A DNA stretch of 64,000 nt from Niastella vici (GTDB taxonomy: Bacteria; Bacteroidota; Bacteroidia; Chitinophagales; Chitinophagaceae). Positions 35,048-44,737 of this stretch are shown one piece after another (the stretch's first letter is position 1; each line of letters opens with the position of its first letter). The position numbers and the translations under genes are program-made. The notes beneath the pieces were generated by a model. The model was not told the origin of the DNA and did no database searches. It saw only the letters and a program-made list of their open reading frames with translations. Location: contig NZ_LVYD01000124.1 of the NCBI RefSeq assembly GCF_002077945.1, forward strand, positions 62,001-126,000, in the 5' to 3' direction.

Positions 35048-35159
35048 TATTAGATACGGGAACCTATTTGTATGACATAATAATCGCTTTCGCAGTTGTT
35101 ACCCGCCTGTTAACGACACGCCGTTAAAGGGGATAATACGAACACAGTCAATAAAAAAA

Positions 35160-35189
35160 TTTGGTAACACTAAAATAATTGCTAATTTG
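35160..35189 (+). promoter_or_regulatory. Promoter of second ECF sigma gene
   Basis: TTTG (35160-35163) and TAATTTG (35183-35189) are 19 bp apart, close to the Bacteroidota -33/-7 arrangement, 34 bp before the TTG start at 35223. The -7 box is one base short of TAnnTTTG. Confidence 0.45.
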
Positions 35190-35222
35190 ACATTTATTAT
35201 TCAGCTTGCCATATAACTAACA

Positions 35223-35777
35223 TTGCAAACAACCCGAACTACTGAACTTTGGAACTGCATGCGTGCAGGCGATCCCGGTGCATTAAAAGAGTTGTATAAT
35301 TCATTTTATCACTTCCTCTTTTCTGCAAACTTCGCTGTATGCACCCACCGCGACATTGTAAAAGACAGTATTCACGAGGCCTTTCTCAATATCTGGATCA
35401 ATCGCGACAAACTTCCCCCTGTATCTTCTGTTGGTGGCTACCTCAATGCCTGTGTACGCCGTAAATTGATCGATGCTTTAAAGAAAGAATCGCTTCCCGA
35501 AGCCGCTTTATTGAGCACGGATGACGAACATGAGTTCTCCTACGAAGAGGTCATCATTGCTTTTCAGGAACAGGAAGCAACCAGTAAAACCCTTAAAGAA
35601 GCGCTGTTGCAATTAACCACTAAACAAAAAGAAGCGATCCAGCTGCGTTATTTTGAGAACAAAAATTACGCAGAGATCGCAGAATTACTTGGTTGTGAGC
35701 AGCGTACCATCTACAACCGCATTTATGAAGCAGTTGAACGCCTCAGGCATTATTTCTCGGCCAAACATACTTCTTAA
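35223..35777 (+). CDS. ECF RNA polymerase sigma factor (TTG start)
   Basis: The 184-residue sigma factor has region 2 (R-A-G-D-P-G-A-L-K-E-L-Y, then I-H-E-A-F-L-N-I-W) and region 4 (L-T-T-K-Q-K-E-A-I-Q-L-R-Y, Y-A-E-I-A-E-L-L-G-C). A stop lies 9 bp upstream and the first ATG (35259) would remove the conserved E-L-W-N before R-A-G-D, so the TTG at 35223 is the most likely start. It heads the plus-strand operon of FecR, SusC, SusD and GH5. Confidence 0.9.
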   Translation: MQTTRTTELWNCMRAGDPGALKELYNSFYHFLFSANFAVCTHRDIVKDSIHEAFLNIWINRDKLPPVSSVGGYLNACVRRKLIDALKKESLPEAALLSTDDEHEFSYEEVIIAFQEQEATSKTLKEALLQLTTKQKEAIQLRYFENKNYAEIAELLGCEQRTIYNRIYEAVERLRHYFSAKHTS

Positions 35778-35843
35778 AAAAAAGCTGAAAATTTTACGGT
35801 AAAAAATCCCTGATCGCACGTCCTGTTATTAAGTAACACCGAA

Positions 35844-36938
35844 ATGAAGGATTATTTACAATATGGCGTGGAGGATTTTATCACAGATGAATCATATCTG
35901 CGGTATTATTTCAGGGAAAATGAAGCGGACATCCAATTCTGGACCGAATGGATCAAACTTCATCCTGAAAAGCTGGACGTCATTATTTCTGCCAACAATT
36001 ACATCGATGCTTTTTCTGTGCGGCTCCCTGAATCGGAATTTCAGCGGGAACAGCAGCGTTTTGCCCAGGCATTGAACGAGCTTTCACCAGGTAACAGTCT
36101 TTCGGGGAATGCCACGGAAGAACCGGATGAAGCGTTGAGGGAGTACTACAACTACAGAGCGCGAAAACGCAACCAAAGGATAACCAGAGCGGTGGCAGCC
36201 CTGCTCTTTGTAACTGTGGGTTCAATTGCCTATATAGCCCTGCAGAAAAACAGATCAGTTACCCCTGGCAGGGAAACCGTTCAATTAATAGAAAAATATG
36301 TACCGAAAGGCGAGCGCGCAAAAATTACGTTGCCCGATGGTTCGGAAGTAGAGCTGAATGCCGATAGTAAACTAACGTATCCCGCAAAGTTCACGAGTAA
36401 TACAAGAGAAGTGCAGCTTACCGGCGAAGCATTCTTCAGAGTGCAGCCCGATGCGCAGCATCCATTTCTGGTTACCAGCATCAATATAGGAGTGATGGTA
36501 CTGGGCACTACATTCAATATGCAGTGTTACCCCGATAAAGACCAGGCAACCGTTGCCCTGGTTACCGGTAAAGTAAAACTGAATGCAATCAGTAACGGGG
36601 AAAATAAGCAAAGGCGGGTTAAAACAATAACACTGGCGCCCGCTGAAATGGGCGTATTAAATAAGAACGATCAATCGCTCCAAAAAACTGCATACGATCT
36701 GAATGAAGAAACAGGCTGGCGACAGGGAATTGTTGTATTCAGGAATGCCGGTTTTACTGAAATAGCCAATCGATTTGATAAAGTATATAATATCAGGCTG
36801 ATCAATCAAAGCCGGAAAAAGGAATTCAGGTTCAATGGGTCATTTTCGAATGTTTCACCTGAAGAAATTGTAAAAAGTATTTGCCTTTCGAAACAACTTT
36901 CCTATACAATCAAAGGAAATGTAATAACGATTCACTAA
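35844..36938 (+). CDS. FecR-family anti-sigma factor
   Basis: The 364-residue protein has a cytoplasmic N-domain and one membrane helix (A-V-A-A-L-L-F-V-T-V-G-S, about 112-132). The FecR core is Y-V-P-K-G-E-R-A-K-I-T-L-P-D-G-S, G-E-A-F-F-R-V and V-L-G-T-T-F-N-M. A DUF4974 C-domain runs from about 295 (F-R-N-A-G-F-T-E-I-A-N-R-F). It passes the signal from the STN domain of the adjacent SusC to the sigma factor encoded 66 bp upstream. Confidence 0.93.
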   Translation: MKDYLQYGVEDFITDESYLRYYFRENEADIQFWTEWIKLHPEKLDVIISANNYIDAFSVRLPESEFQREQQRFAQALNELSPGNSLSGNATEEPDEALREYYNYRARKRNQRITRAVAALLFVTVGSIAYIALQKNRSVTPGRETVQLIEKYVPKGERAKITLPDGSEVELNADSKLTYPAKFTSNTREVQLTGEAFFRVQPDAQHPFLVTSINIGVMVLGTTFNMQCYPDKDQATVALVTGKVKLNAISNGENKQRRVKTITLAPAEMGVLNKNDQSLQKTAYDLNEETGWRQGIVVFRNAGFTEIANRFDKVYNIRLINQSRKKEFRFNGSFSNVSPEEIVKSICLSKQLSYTIKGNVITIH

Positions 36939-36967
36939 ATATCTAAAACGCTAAAACAAAAATTGCC

Positions 36968-39900
36968 ATGGGTAGAATTGGTATGCTCCCCGGGAAGGTA
37001 TTGTATGCCCTTTCCCTGCTGATAGCGCTTTCCCTTTTCAACTTTGCAAAGGCCTCGCCTGGTGACCGCGACCAGGATTATAACAGCACGGTTATAAAGC
37101 TTACTAAAAAGAAGTTTTTATTAGTTGAGCTTTTCACTATTGTAGAAATGCAGGCCAGCGTGAAGTTCGCTTATGATGCTACAGAATTGAATGTACGGGA
37201 GCCGGTAGAAATATCGGCCGGTAAACTCCGGTTAAAACAACTGCTTAATGAAATAAGTAAACAATCGGGCGCCACCTTTGAATGGTCGAAAAATGTAGTT
37301 ACCGTAATACCACCGGTAAAGGTCACTCCGGCCGTTTTTAATGTGGGTGAAAACCGCACGGGCATAACCGGAAAAGTGGTTGACAAAAACGGCCAACCGG
37401 TTGCCAAAGCAACAGTGGCAGTAAAAGGCACCTCAACCGCTGCATCAACCGATGAAAACGGCATCTTCAAAATAAATGCAAACCCGGGCGATGTGCTGGA
37501 GATCAGTTTTGTCGGGTACCGTACTGTTGAAGTAAAGGTTACCAGCACCACCGACCTTTCGGTAGTACTGGATGAACTGAAACCATTGCTAAATGAAGTA
37601 GTGGTGATTGCCTACGGTACGCAAAAGAAAACAAATTTAACAGGCGCTGTGGGCATTGTTAAAATGGACGATATGGCTACCCGGCCAATAACCAATACCA
37701 GCCAGGCATTGCAGGGCACCGTTGCCGGTGTGTATGCGCTGCAGGCATCGGGCAAGCCGGGCGATGATGGTACGGTGATCGACATTCGTGGTGTGGGCAC
37801 ATTTGGCGATAATACGCCCCTGGTATTAATTGACGGGGTTCCGGGAAATATCAATGATGTAAATGCGGTTGACGTACAGTCCATGTCGGTGTTGAAAGAT
37901 GCCGCCTCTGCCTCCATTTATGGTAGCCGGGCCGCCAACGGGGTAATTCTTATTACAACTAAAAAAGGCACAGCCGGCAGTTTAAAGATCAATTACAGCG
38001 CCTATATCGGTACACAAAAACCAACTCGGTTACCGCATGTGCTGAACTCGGTTGATTATACGACGCTGTATAACGAAGCTTCTTTGAATTCAGGCGGTAG
38101 CATTGTTTATCCCGACTCCACTATCGCGAAATACAAAGCCCATAATAACCCCATGTACCCCGACATTGATTATTTCAATGTATATTATGGAAGCGCGGCC
38201 ATTCAAAATCACCGGTTAAGCCTTTCAGGTGGAACCGACAATATCAACTATGCCGTTATGCTTGGGCATTTAGACCAGGATGGTGTGCTGGTTGGAACCA
38301 ATTATAAAAAGACCGATTTCCGCACCAACCTTGATGGATTTTTCTTAAAGAACAAAAAATTGCGCATCTCCACCAAATTAGCCGGGAACCTGGGCGTGAA
38401 AAACGAACCCACCGACCTGTGGAGCGCCGAGTGGTACGCCACCCTGGCGCCCATACATCCCCTGCAAAATGCAGCGGGCCAATGGGTATCGGTAAATGGA
38501 GAACGCAACTTCTATGGTGAAATAAAAGAAGGCAGCACCGCACAAACAAACCGCTATTATTTTACCGGACAGGTAGAAGCTGAATACAAGATCGTAGACG
38601 GGTTAAGCGCCCAGATCACATATGGCTATAATGTGACGAACTCAAAAACAAAAGCCTTCCATGCAAACGTCACCTTGTATAATGAAAGCGGTACTACCAC
38701 CAATTTAGCCTCCAATTTAAATGTGAGCAATGAGACAGACGTTCAAACCCTGCTCACCAGCCTCCTGAAATATAATAAGTCATTCGGCAAACATGATGTT
38801 ACTGTATTGGGCGGTTATTCAGAAGAACAATTCAATTATGATTGGGAAAGCGGCTACCGCGCCAACTTTGTCAATAACCAGCAACGGGTGCTTAACCTCG
38901 GCGACCCCGCAACGCAAACCAATAATGCAGGCAGCTATGATTTGGGATTACGCTCCTATTTTGGCCGCCTGAATTATGCGTTCGACGGAAAATATTTGTT
39001 TGAAGCCAATCTCAGAAGAGACGGTTCTTCCCGGTTCTCCAAAGAAAATCAATGGGGCACCTTCCCCTCCTTCTCTGCCGGCTGGGTACTGTCGAAAGAG
39101 AATTTCCTGAGAACTTTGAGCTGGCTGAACCATCTTAAATTGCGCGCTTCATGGGGTAGATTAGGCAACCAGAACATCAGCAATTACTACAACGGAAGCG
39201 ACATTTTATCAACCGGTAATAACTACTCACTGGGTGGCACTTTATATTCCGGCGTAGCTATTACTCAAATGACCAATAAAGAACTGACCTGGGAAACCGC
39301 CCAACAGCTTGACTATGGTATAGACATGGTGGTGAAAAATGATTTCGAGATCACTGCCGACTGGTTCGACAAGCGCACCAAAAACCTGTTGCTGAACCAA
39401 CCCATTCCGCTTACAATGGCCGAAGCGGCGCCCTATGCCAATGCCGGTGAAGTGCAGAACAAGGGTATTGAAGCAGCAGTGACCTGGAAAAAAAGCTTTG
39501 CGAACGGGCTTCATATAAGAGCAACCGTAAACGCCTCTCATATAGTAAATAAAATAACCAAAATGAATGTTGCAGAGCAGCTTGTTTCGCCTAAAGCGAT
39601 CAAAGTGGGCGCTGCCATCAATTCATTCTATGGTTACAAAATGGATGGCATTTACCAGATCTCTGACTTTACCTGGCAAAATAACAGCGACGCCAGCATC
39701 CCATACGCCAGCCGCACCTATACCCTTAAACCAGGCGTAGTGCAGGTAGCTAACTATACCGCGCAACCGGGTGATATCAAATACAGGGACCTGGGTAAGG
39801 ACAACATAGTTGACATGAATAACGACAGAACGATCATCGGAAGCCAGTTCCCCGATCTCACTTATGGCTTCACGTTCAATGCAGACTGGAAAGGATTTGA

Positions 39901-40324
39901 CCTCAGCTTCTTCTTACAGGGCGTTAAAGGAATTCAGGGTTATACTTACTATGAGATCGCAACGCCATTCAGTGGTTTTGCCAATATGGGTGACTGGTGG
40001 TTGAACAGGTGGACACCGACAAACCCTTCCAATACATTACCCCGGCTCACACTCGATGGGGTGCGCAATAACATTCATTCCTCCTTCTACATGGAAAATG
40101 CGGCGTATTTACGGATGAAGAACATCGAACTGGGTTACTCAATCAGTCCGAACATCCTGAACAAAGCAGGCATCAGATCGCTCAGGGTTTACGGAAACAT
40201 ACAAAATGCCTTTACCGTTACAAAGTTCAAAGGCTTTGATCCGGAGCAAACTGTTAATCAAACCAGGGCCCAGGCCTTCCCGCAGGTACGTGTAATGACG
40301 ATGGGTGTAAATGTTAACTTTTAA
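36968..40324 (+). CDS. SusC/RagA TonB-dependent transporter with STN domain
   Basis: The 1118-residue receptor has a signal peptide (to about residue 28), an STN domain (about 38-95) and a carboxypeptidase-regulatory-like domain (G-I-T-G-K-V-V-D-K-N-G-Q, about 125-205). A plug with the SusC-type N-E-V-V-V-I-A-Y-G-T-Q-K-K-T and G-S-R-A-A-N-G-V-I-L motifs and a barrel ending M-G-V-N-V-N-F follow. It should import oligosaccharides released by the linked lipoprotein glucanase. The gap to SusD is 11 bp. Confidence 0.95.
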   Translation: MGRIGMLPGKVLYALSLLIALSLFNFAKASPGDRDQDYNSTVIKLTKKKFLLVELFTIVEMQASVKFAYDATELNVREPVEISAGKLRLKQLLNEISKQSGATFEWSKNVVTVIPPVKVTPAVFNVGENRTGITGKVVDKNGQPVAKATVAVKGTSTAASTDENGIFKINANPGDVLEISFVGYRTVEVKVTSTTDLSVVLDELKPLLNEVVVIAYGTQKKTNLTGAVGIVKMDDMATRPITNTSQALQGTVAGVYALQASGKPGDDGTVIDIRGVGTFGDNTPLVLIDGVPGNINDVNAVDVQSMSVLKDAASASIYGSRAANGVILITTKKGTAGSLKINYSAYIGTQKPTRLPHVLNSVDYTTLYNEASLNSGGSIVYPDSTIAKYKAHNNPMYPDIDYFNVYYGSAAIQNHRLSLSGGTDNINYAVMLGHLDQDGVLVGTNYKKTDFRTNLDGFFLKNKKLRISTKLAGNLGVKNEPTDLWSAEWYATLAPIHPLQNAAGQWVSVNGERNFYGEIKEGSTAQTNRYYFTGQVEAEYKIVDGLSAQITYGYNVTNSKTKAFHANVTLYNESGTTTNLASNLNVSNETDVQTLLTSLLKYNKSFGKHDVTVLGGYSEEQFNYDWESGYRANFVNNQQRVLNLGDPATQTNNAGSYDLGLRSYFGRLNYAFDGKYLFEANLRRDGSSRFSKENQWGTFPSFSAGWVLSKENFLRTLSWLNHLKLRASWGRLGNQNISNYYNGSDILSTGNNYSLGGTLYSGVAITQMTNKELTWETAQQLDYGIDMVVKNDFEITADWFDKRTKNLLLNQPIPLTMAEAAPYANAGEVQNKGIEAAVTWKKSFANGLHIRATVNASHIVNKITKMNVAEQLVSPKAIKVGAAINSFYGYKMDGIYQISDFTWQNNSDASIPYASRTYTLKPGVVQVANYTAQPGDIKYRDLGKDNIVDMNNDRTIIGSQFPDLTYGFTFNADWKGFDLSFFLQGVKGIQGYTYYEIATPFSGFANMGDWWLNRWTPTNPSNTLPRLTLDGVRNNIHSSFYMENAAYLRMKNIELGYSISPNILNKAGIRSLRVYGNIQNAFTVTKFKGFDPEQTVNQTRAQAFPQVRVMTMGVNVNF

Positions 40325-40335
40325 ACGAGCAGGAT

Positions 40336-41889
40336 ATGAAAAATATAAATAAAAGCATTCTTTTCATTTCAATATTGGCTTTTACCGGTTGCGCAAAAGA
40401 CCTTTTAGATAAAACGCCAAAGGACAGGCTTTCCCCTTCCACCTTTTATCAAAACGAAACGCAATGTAAAATGGCGTTGATAGGTATATACAATGCCATT
40501 CAACCCAACGCTACTCCCGCCCATTTTTACCAGTTCGATTATATGAGCGACAACGGCTATTGCCAGGACGCCTGGCAGGGTTCGAAGGAAGTGGGTGAAT
40601 GGCTCACCAATACCTCGAGCTGGGCGCCTTACGCCAAATGGACGCAGGATTATACCATTATAGCCAGGGCCAATGAATTTCTGCAGGACATTGCCAAGGC
40701 AAGCGTAAGCGATGCCATAAAATCGCAAATGAGCGCCGAAGCCAAATTTTTGAGGGGTTATGCCTATACCGACCTCATCACCTATTTCGGCGATGTACCG
40801 CTTATTACCAAAGTACTGGCCCTGTCAGAAGCGTATGTGTCAAGAACCGCCAAAAGCGACGTGCTTACGCAGATCCTTACCGACTTTAATGACGCAGCGG
40901 CAGCGCTTCCCACCTCCTATTCAGGATCAGATGTAGGCCGCGCCACCAAAGGAGCAGCGCTTGCTTACAAAGCACGGGTATTGTTGTATAATAAGAAATA
41001 TGCCGAAGCTGCACAGGCTGCCCTGGATGTAATCAATTTGAAAGCATACAGTTTATATCCTGATTATGCCGGCACCTTCGATGAAAACCACGAAAACAAC
41101 GTAGAGGTGATCTTTGATATTCAATACATACCTACCACCCAGTCGCAACCATGGCCAACAGCCGCTCTGTCATTGAGCAGCTGGCCCACAGCGAATGTGA
41201 CTGCCGACATGATCAATTCCTATTACATGACGAACGGGTTGCCAATTACCAATGCCTCATCGGGCTATAATGCACAAAATCCTTTTGTAAACCGCGACCC
41301 CCGCCTGGCTGCATCAGTGGTATTGCCCGGTTCAAAATTCGGTTCCACCACTTTTATTCCTGCGCTTGACCAGGTACCCTGCGGCGCCCGGCCACGCAAA
41401 TACGCCAGCATTGGTATTGCCGATGTAAACAACAATTCTTTGAATACGATCCTGATGCGCTATGCAGATATTTTCCTGATGCGGGCAGAAGCGCTTATTG
41501 AAGCAGGTAGTACCGATGCCGAAATTTATTCGCTGATCGATAAAGTGCGGGCCCGCGTAAGTATGCCAACCGTAGAATCAGTGGAAGGAACCGGTTTAAG
41601 CCAGTCGCAATTAAGAGCTATCGTGCGGCATGAAAGAAGGGTGGAGTTTTATAATGAAGGAACCCGCTATGCCGATATGTTGCGGTGGCAGGATGTTTCG
41701 CTGGTGCACGATGTGTACGGCTACGATAAATCGTTACTCAGTGACCCTTCGAGCTCAGCTACCTGGACGTTCAAGCTGGTGAAACAGGAAACGCGGAGTT
41801 TCGATGCCGCCAAAGGATGGTTGTGGCCCGTTCCGCAGGGAGATATAGATATAAATAAAAACCTGTTGCCAAATAATCCGGGCTATTAA
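40336..41889 (+). CDS. SusD/RagB family nutrient-binding lipoprotein
   Basis: The 517-residue lipoprotein (A-F-T-G-C, Cys19, then A-K-D-L-L-D-K-T-P) has the RagB helices (N-E-T-Q-C-K-M-A-L-I-G-I-Y-N-A) and the C-terminal R-H-E-R-R-V-E-F-Y-N-E-G-T-R-Y-A-D motif. It ends W-P-V-P-Q-G-D-I-D-I-N-K-N-L, typical of glycan-type SusD. It partners the SusC above and binds the substrate at the cell surface. The neighbouring GH5 enzyme suggests a beta-glucan or related plant polysaccharide. Confidence 0.95.
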   Translation: MKNINKSILFISILAFTGCAKDLLDKTPKDRLSPSTFYQNETQCKMALIGIYNAIQPNATPAHFYQFDYMSDNGYCQDAWQGSKEVGEWLTNTSSWAPYAKWTQDYTIIARANEFLQDIAKASVSDAIKSQMSAEAKFLRGYAYTDLITYFGDVPLITKVLALSEAYVSRTAKSDVLTQILTDFNDAAAALPTSYSGSDVGRATKGAALAYKARVLLYNKKYAEAAQAALDVINLKAYSLYPDYAGTFDENHENNVEVIFDIQYIPTTQSQPWPTAALSLSSWPTANVTADMINSYYMTNGLPITNASSGYNAQNPFVNRDPRLAASVVLPGSKFGSTTFIPALDQVPCGARPRKYASIGIADVNNNSLNTILMRYADIFLMRAEALIEAGSTDAEIYSLIDKVRARVSMPTVESVEGTGLSQSQLRAIVRHERRVEFYNEGTRYADMLRWQDVSLVHDVYGYDKSLLSDPSSSATWTFKLVKQETRSFDAAKGWLWPVPQGDIDINKNLLPNNPGY

Positions 41890-41940
41890 TAACGATTGCT
41901 GATCGATTGCTTGCATTAAACCATCACAAAATAGAGTCAT

Positions 41941-43407
41941 ATGAAAAAACTCTTCCTCATTCAGGCTATTTGCCTGCTGGCTGTATTAGCCGGTTGTTCA
42001 AAAAAAGAAACGGCCGTACAAACAACGGATGCCACTTCCGCCACTCATTCAACGGCCAGAAGCGCTACGGCCAATACGAATGGCTTGCGGGGCATAAACT
42101 GGGCCGACCCTAACGGGAACGAAGCCGCCTCAAGGGTTGTTACCCCCAGCGGCCTATCCTCATCCATTTCGGCAACCAATGCGGCGGCTGTAGGAAAGCG
42201 GATCGCTGATTCGGTTAAAGCAAGCGGTGGCACCACCATTCGTATGCCTATCACTCCGTTAACTGCCAGTAATTCCACTTACTGGCCCGTGTATCAATCG
42301 GCCATTAACGCGGTCGTATCAGAAGGGTGCAATGTGATCCTTTGTTACTGGCCCATCGATGTGCATCATGTGCCCGACACCACGCAATGGTACACCATGT
42401 GGAGCACGGTTGATGCGGTTTATAAAAACAACGATGCGGTACTATATGAACCCATCAACGAACCGGTTGATTATTCGGGCACCGACCTGTGTAACCTGTA
42501 TGCCAATTTCTTAAGAACGATCAATCCATCAACCTGGAAATGTATCCTCGATGGAACCGGTTACGCCGGCGAAGTGGTCACCGTAGGAAACGACAGCCGG
42601 TTAAGCAGCCAGTATCTGGGCATCCATTGTTACTGGTGGTTCTATGGGTCGTATAATGTATGGTCGGGTTACTACAATATAATCTCAGGGAAGGTAGGTT
42701 CCTATGCAGCAAGAACAGTTGTTACCGAAATTGGCGTTGAAAACTATCGCAATGTAAGTTTCTGGTGGCAATGGGATACGGGCGTGTACGAAGATCAGGC
42801 ATTCATTACAGGCGGACTTGCCTATGCCAAAGACAATTCAATGGGAACCATCGCCTGGTCGGGCGTGAACGATATTGATACCTATCGCTGGTATGTAGCC
42901 AACAATAACCTGATAGAGGTTAACCCCGGTTGCGCCAATATGTTCCGGTGGTCGTGGAAGCTTTCCACCGCAGCCAAATGGCAGGGCCCCATTGCAGATG
43001 GAAGATATAAATTGCAGAACCGGAGCAGCGGCCTCATGCTCGACAACCTGGGCAGCACCACCGACGGTGCAGCAGTTGCACAATGGGCATCCTCTTCCAG
43101 CGCCAACCAACTATGGAATATCAGCTATACGGCCGGCTATTATACATTAAGCTGTGCTACCGGAAAGAAATGTCTTGATGTAGGTACCAATACCACCGAC
43201 GGCAGTGTTGTTCAACAGTGGGCCTTAGGCTCGAGCACCAACCAGCGGTGGACACTTGTTTCTCTTGGCAATGGTTATTATAAAGTAGTTAACCTTACCA
43301 CAGGCAAATGTCTTGATACTGGCGGACAAACCACCAATGGCTCGTCTATGCAACAATGGTATAGCGGTTCAAGTTATAACCAGCAGTGGTCACTCATTGC
43401 ACAGTAA
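41941..43407 (+). CDS. GH5-type endoglucanase lipoprotein with C-terminal ricin-type lectin domain
   Basis: The 488-residue lipoprotein (V-L-A-G-C, Cys19) has a GH5-like TIM barrel (about 50-345; L-R-G-I-N-W at the start). The acid/base is Glu174 (Y-E-P-I-N-E-P) and the nucleophile Glu263 (V-V-T-E-I-G-V-E). Residues about 350-488 form a ricin-B/CBM13-like trefoil with three Q-x-W repeats (N-Q-L-W, N-Q-R-W, N-Q-Q-W). It should cut beta-glucan or mannan at the cell surface and feed the SusCD pair encoded just upstream (51 bp gap). A terminator follows. Confidence 0.87.
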   Translation: MKKLFLIQAICLLAVLAGCSKKETAVQTTDATSATHSTARSATANTNGLRGINWADPNGNEAASRVVTPSGLSSSISATNAAAVGKRIADSVKASGGTTIRMPITPLTASNSTYWPVYQSAINAVVSEGCNVILCYWPIDVHHVPDTTQWYTMWSTVDAVYKNNDAVLYEPINEPVDYSGTDLCNLYANFLRTINPSTWKCILDGTGYAGEVVTVGNDSRLSSQYLGIHCYWWFYGSYNVWSGYYNIISGKVGSYAARTVVTEIGVENYRNVSFWWQWDTGVYEDQAFITGGLAYAKDNSMGTIAWSGVNDIDTYRWYVANNNLIEVNPGCANMFRWSWKLSTAAKWQGPIADGRYKLQNRSSGLMLDNLGSTTDGAAVAQWASSSSANQLWNISYTAGYYTLSCATGKKCLDVGTNTTDGSVVQQWALGSSTNQRWTLVSLGNGYYKVVNLTTGKCLDTGGQTTNGSSMQQWYSGSSYNQQWSLIAQ

Positions 43408-43434
43408 CAAGGTCAGTGTTCTATTTTTCCTTTC

Positions 43435-43473
43435 AACAGCCTTTCCCGATGAATCGGGAGAGGCTGTTTTTTT
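43435..43473 (+). terminator. Terminator of GH5 operon
   Basis: AACAGCCTTTCCCGA pairs with TCGGGAGAGGCTGTT (one wobble) and is followed by TTTTTATA. The stem carries the CCCGAT-ATCGGGA core also seen near 29820 and 31919. Confidence 0.88.
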
Positions 43474-43636
43474 ATAGGCATCTCAGTGCCCAATACCCAA
43501 ACACCACTGAATTGTCTTTATCACCAAAAAATAACTTCCTGCACTGTAATAAAAAAATATGCGCATCGACTGATCTGTGAGCCCCCTAATGGACCCTGAA
43601 TAAAACAATTTTATTTTTTCCATTAAAACAAAACCT

Positions 43637-44458
43637 ATGCGCAAAATGCAATTCATTGCTGCATTACCTGTCTTATTTCTTGCAACCATTCCATTCTACG
43701 GCCATGCACAATCTACTGTTGACCAGGTAGGCAACACCGCCGACAAAGTGGGCAGCACTATTGACAAAGTAGGTGGCTTATTTAAAAAGAAGAACAGGAA
43801 CAAGCCGGCTGATACAGATGCTACAAAACCAACCGCCTCCCCTACCAGTGTTGGTATTAATACAGTGTATGATTTTGTACCGGGCAACACGCTGTTGTTT
43901 ATAGATCATTTTGACTCCACCAAGAAGGGTAATTTCCCGGTTAAATGGCTCACCAATGCCAGCGGCGAAGTGGTTACCCTGCAACAATACCCGGGCAACT
44001 GGTTTAACATTACAGGTACCGGGGTGTATATTCCAAAATTAAAAACCGGTCTTCCCAAAGATTTTACCGTAGAATTTGACGTGATCATTGACGGTGGCAA
44101 TAGCAGTACCCTGTTTGTTGATTTTGAAGATGCGCTGGATCGGAATTTCGATAAATACCCTTCCAACCCATACCTGCAATTCAGGATGTATTCGGGCGGC
44201 AGCGCCTATGTAGAATGCAAAGGCAAAGACCTGGATACGCACGTTAACAGCGACGCCTATAACACAGGCGGAAAAATAAATCACATCGCGTTTAAAAAAG
44301 AAGGCGAACGTTTACGGGTATACATCAACCAGGAAAAAACATACGACATTAATCATGCCTTTGAAGGCAACAGAACTTATAGCACCTTTAAACTCGGCGC
44401 CGATTTCTATAGCCCAACGCATATGCTGATCTCAAATGTTGTAATAGCGGGTTTATAA
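43637..44458 (+). CDS. Exported protein with OmpA-associated N-domain, no OmpA domain
   Basis: The 273-residue protein has a signal peptide (to about residue 24, G-H-A-Q) and a short amphipathic repeat, V-G-N-T-A-D-K-V-G-S-T-I-D-K-V-G. A lectin-like beta-sandwich follows, starting at D-F-V-P-G-N-T-L-L-F-I-D-H-F. The F-P-V-K-W-x-T-N-A-S-G-E-V-V-T-L segment is typical of the domain preceding OmpA in many Bacteroidota proteins, but here the peptidoglycan-binding OmpA part is absent. The role is unknown; carbohydrate or surface binding is possible. Confidence 0.7.
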   Translation: MRKMQFIAALPVLFLATIPFYGHAQSTVDQVGNTADKVGSTIDKVGGLFKKKNRNKPADTDATKPTASPTSVGINTVYDFVPGNTLLFIDHFDSTKKGNFPVKWLTNASGEVVTLQQYPGNWFNITGTGVYIPKLKTGLPKDFTVEFDVIIDGGNSSTLFVDFEDALDRNFDKYPSNPYLQFRMYSGGSAYVECKGKDLDTHVNSDAYNTGGKINHIAFKKEGERLRVYINQEKTYDINHAFEGNRTYSTFKLGADFYSPTHMLISNVVIAGL

Positions 44459-44465
44459 TAAAAAA

Positions 44466-44500
44466 AATCCCCCTTCAAAAATTAGACCTGAAGGGGGATT
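44466..44500. terminator. Bidirectional terminator hairpin
   Basis: AATCCCCCTTCA and TGAAGGGGGATT form a perfect 12-bp stem with an 11-base loop. The strong T run is on the minus strand (A-run at 44459-44467), serving the convergent minus-strand genes. Confidence 0.82.
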
Positions 44501-44533
44501 ACATTAAATATCTTACGCTAAACATTGTTGGGC

Positions 44534-44719
44534 TTACCCCTTAATTATTTCCCATTTCGACACCATTATGACATATTCGTTGTCATTTCCGGCCTCTCCG
44601 TTTACGATGATCAAATTCCCATCTTTAACTTCTAATTTCAGTACTGCTTTGGTGGTGCTTCCGTCAGCTTGATTGGTATATACTGAACAATTTTCGCAAT
44701 GCCTGTTGATGAGCTGCAA
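44534..44719 (-). CDS. Possible small protein or 3' gene remnant
   Basis: This 61-residue frame has no ATG start; it can only begin at TTG 44719, and it lies in the same frame as the barrel gene directly after that gene's stop. The sequence (K-A-V-L-K-L-E-V-K-D-G-N-L-I-I-V-N-G, C-E-N-C near the start) looks like real beta-strand protein with sensible codons. It may be a small gene, or the tail of a decayed one. The terminator 34 bp downstream fits either view. Confidence 0.3.
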   Translation of the reverse strand: MQLINRHCENCSVYTNQADGSTTKAVLKLEVKDGNLIIVNGEAGNDNEYVIMVSKWEIIKG

Positions 44720-44737
44720 TCTGTACTTACTTAACCT

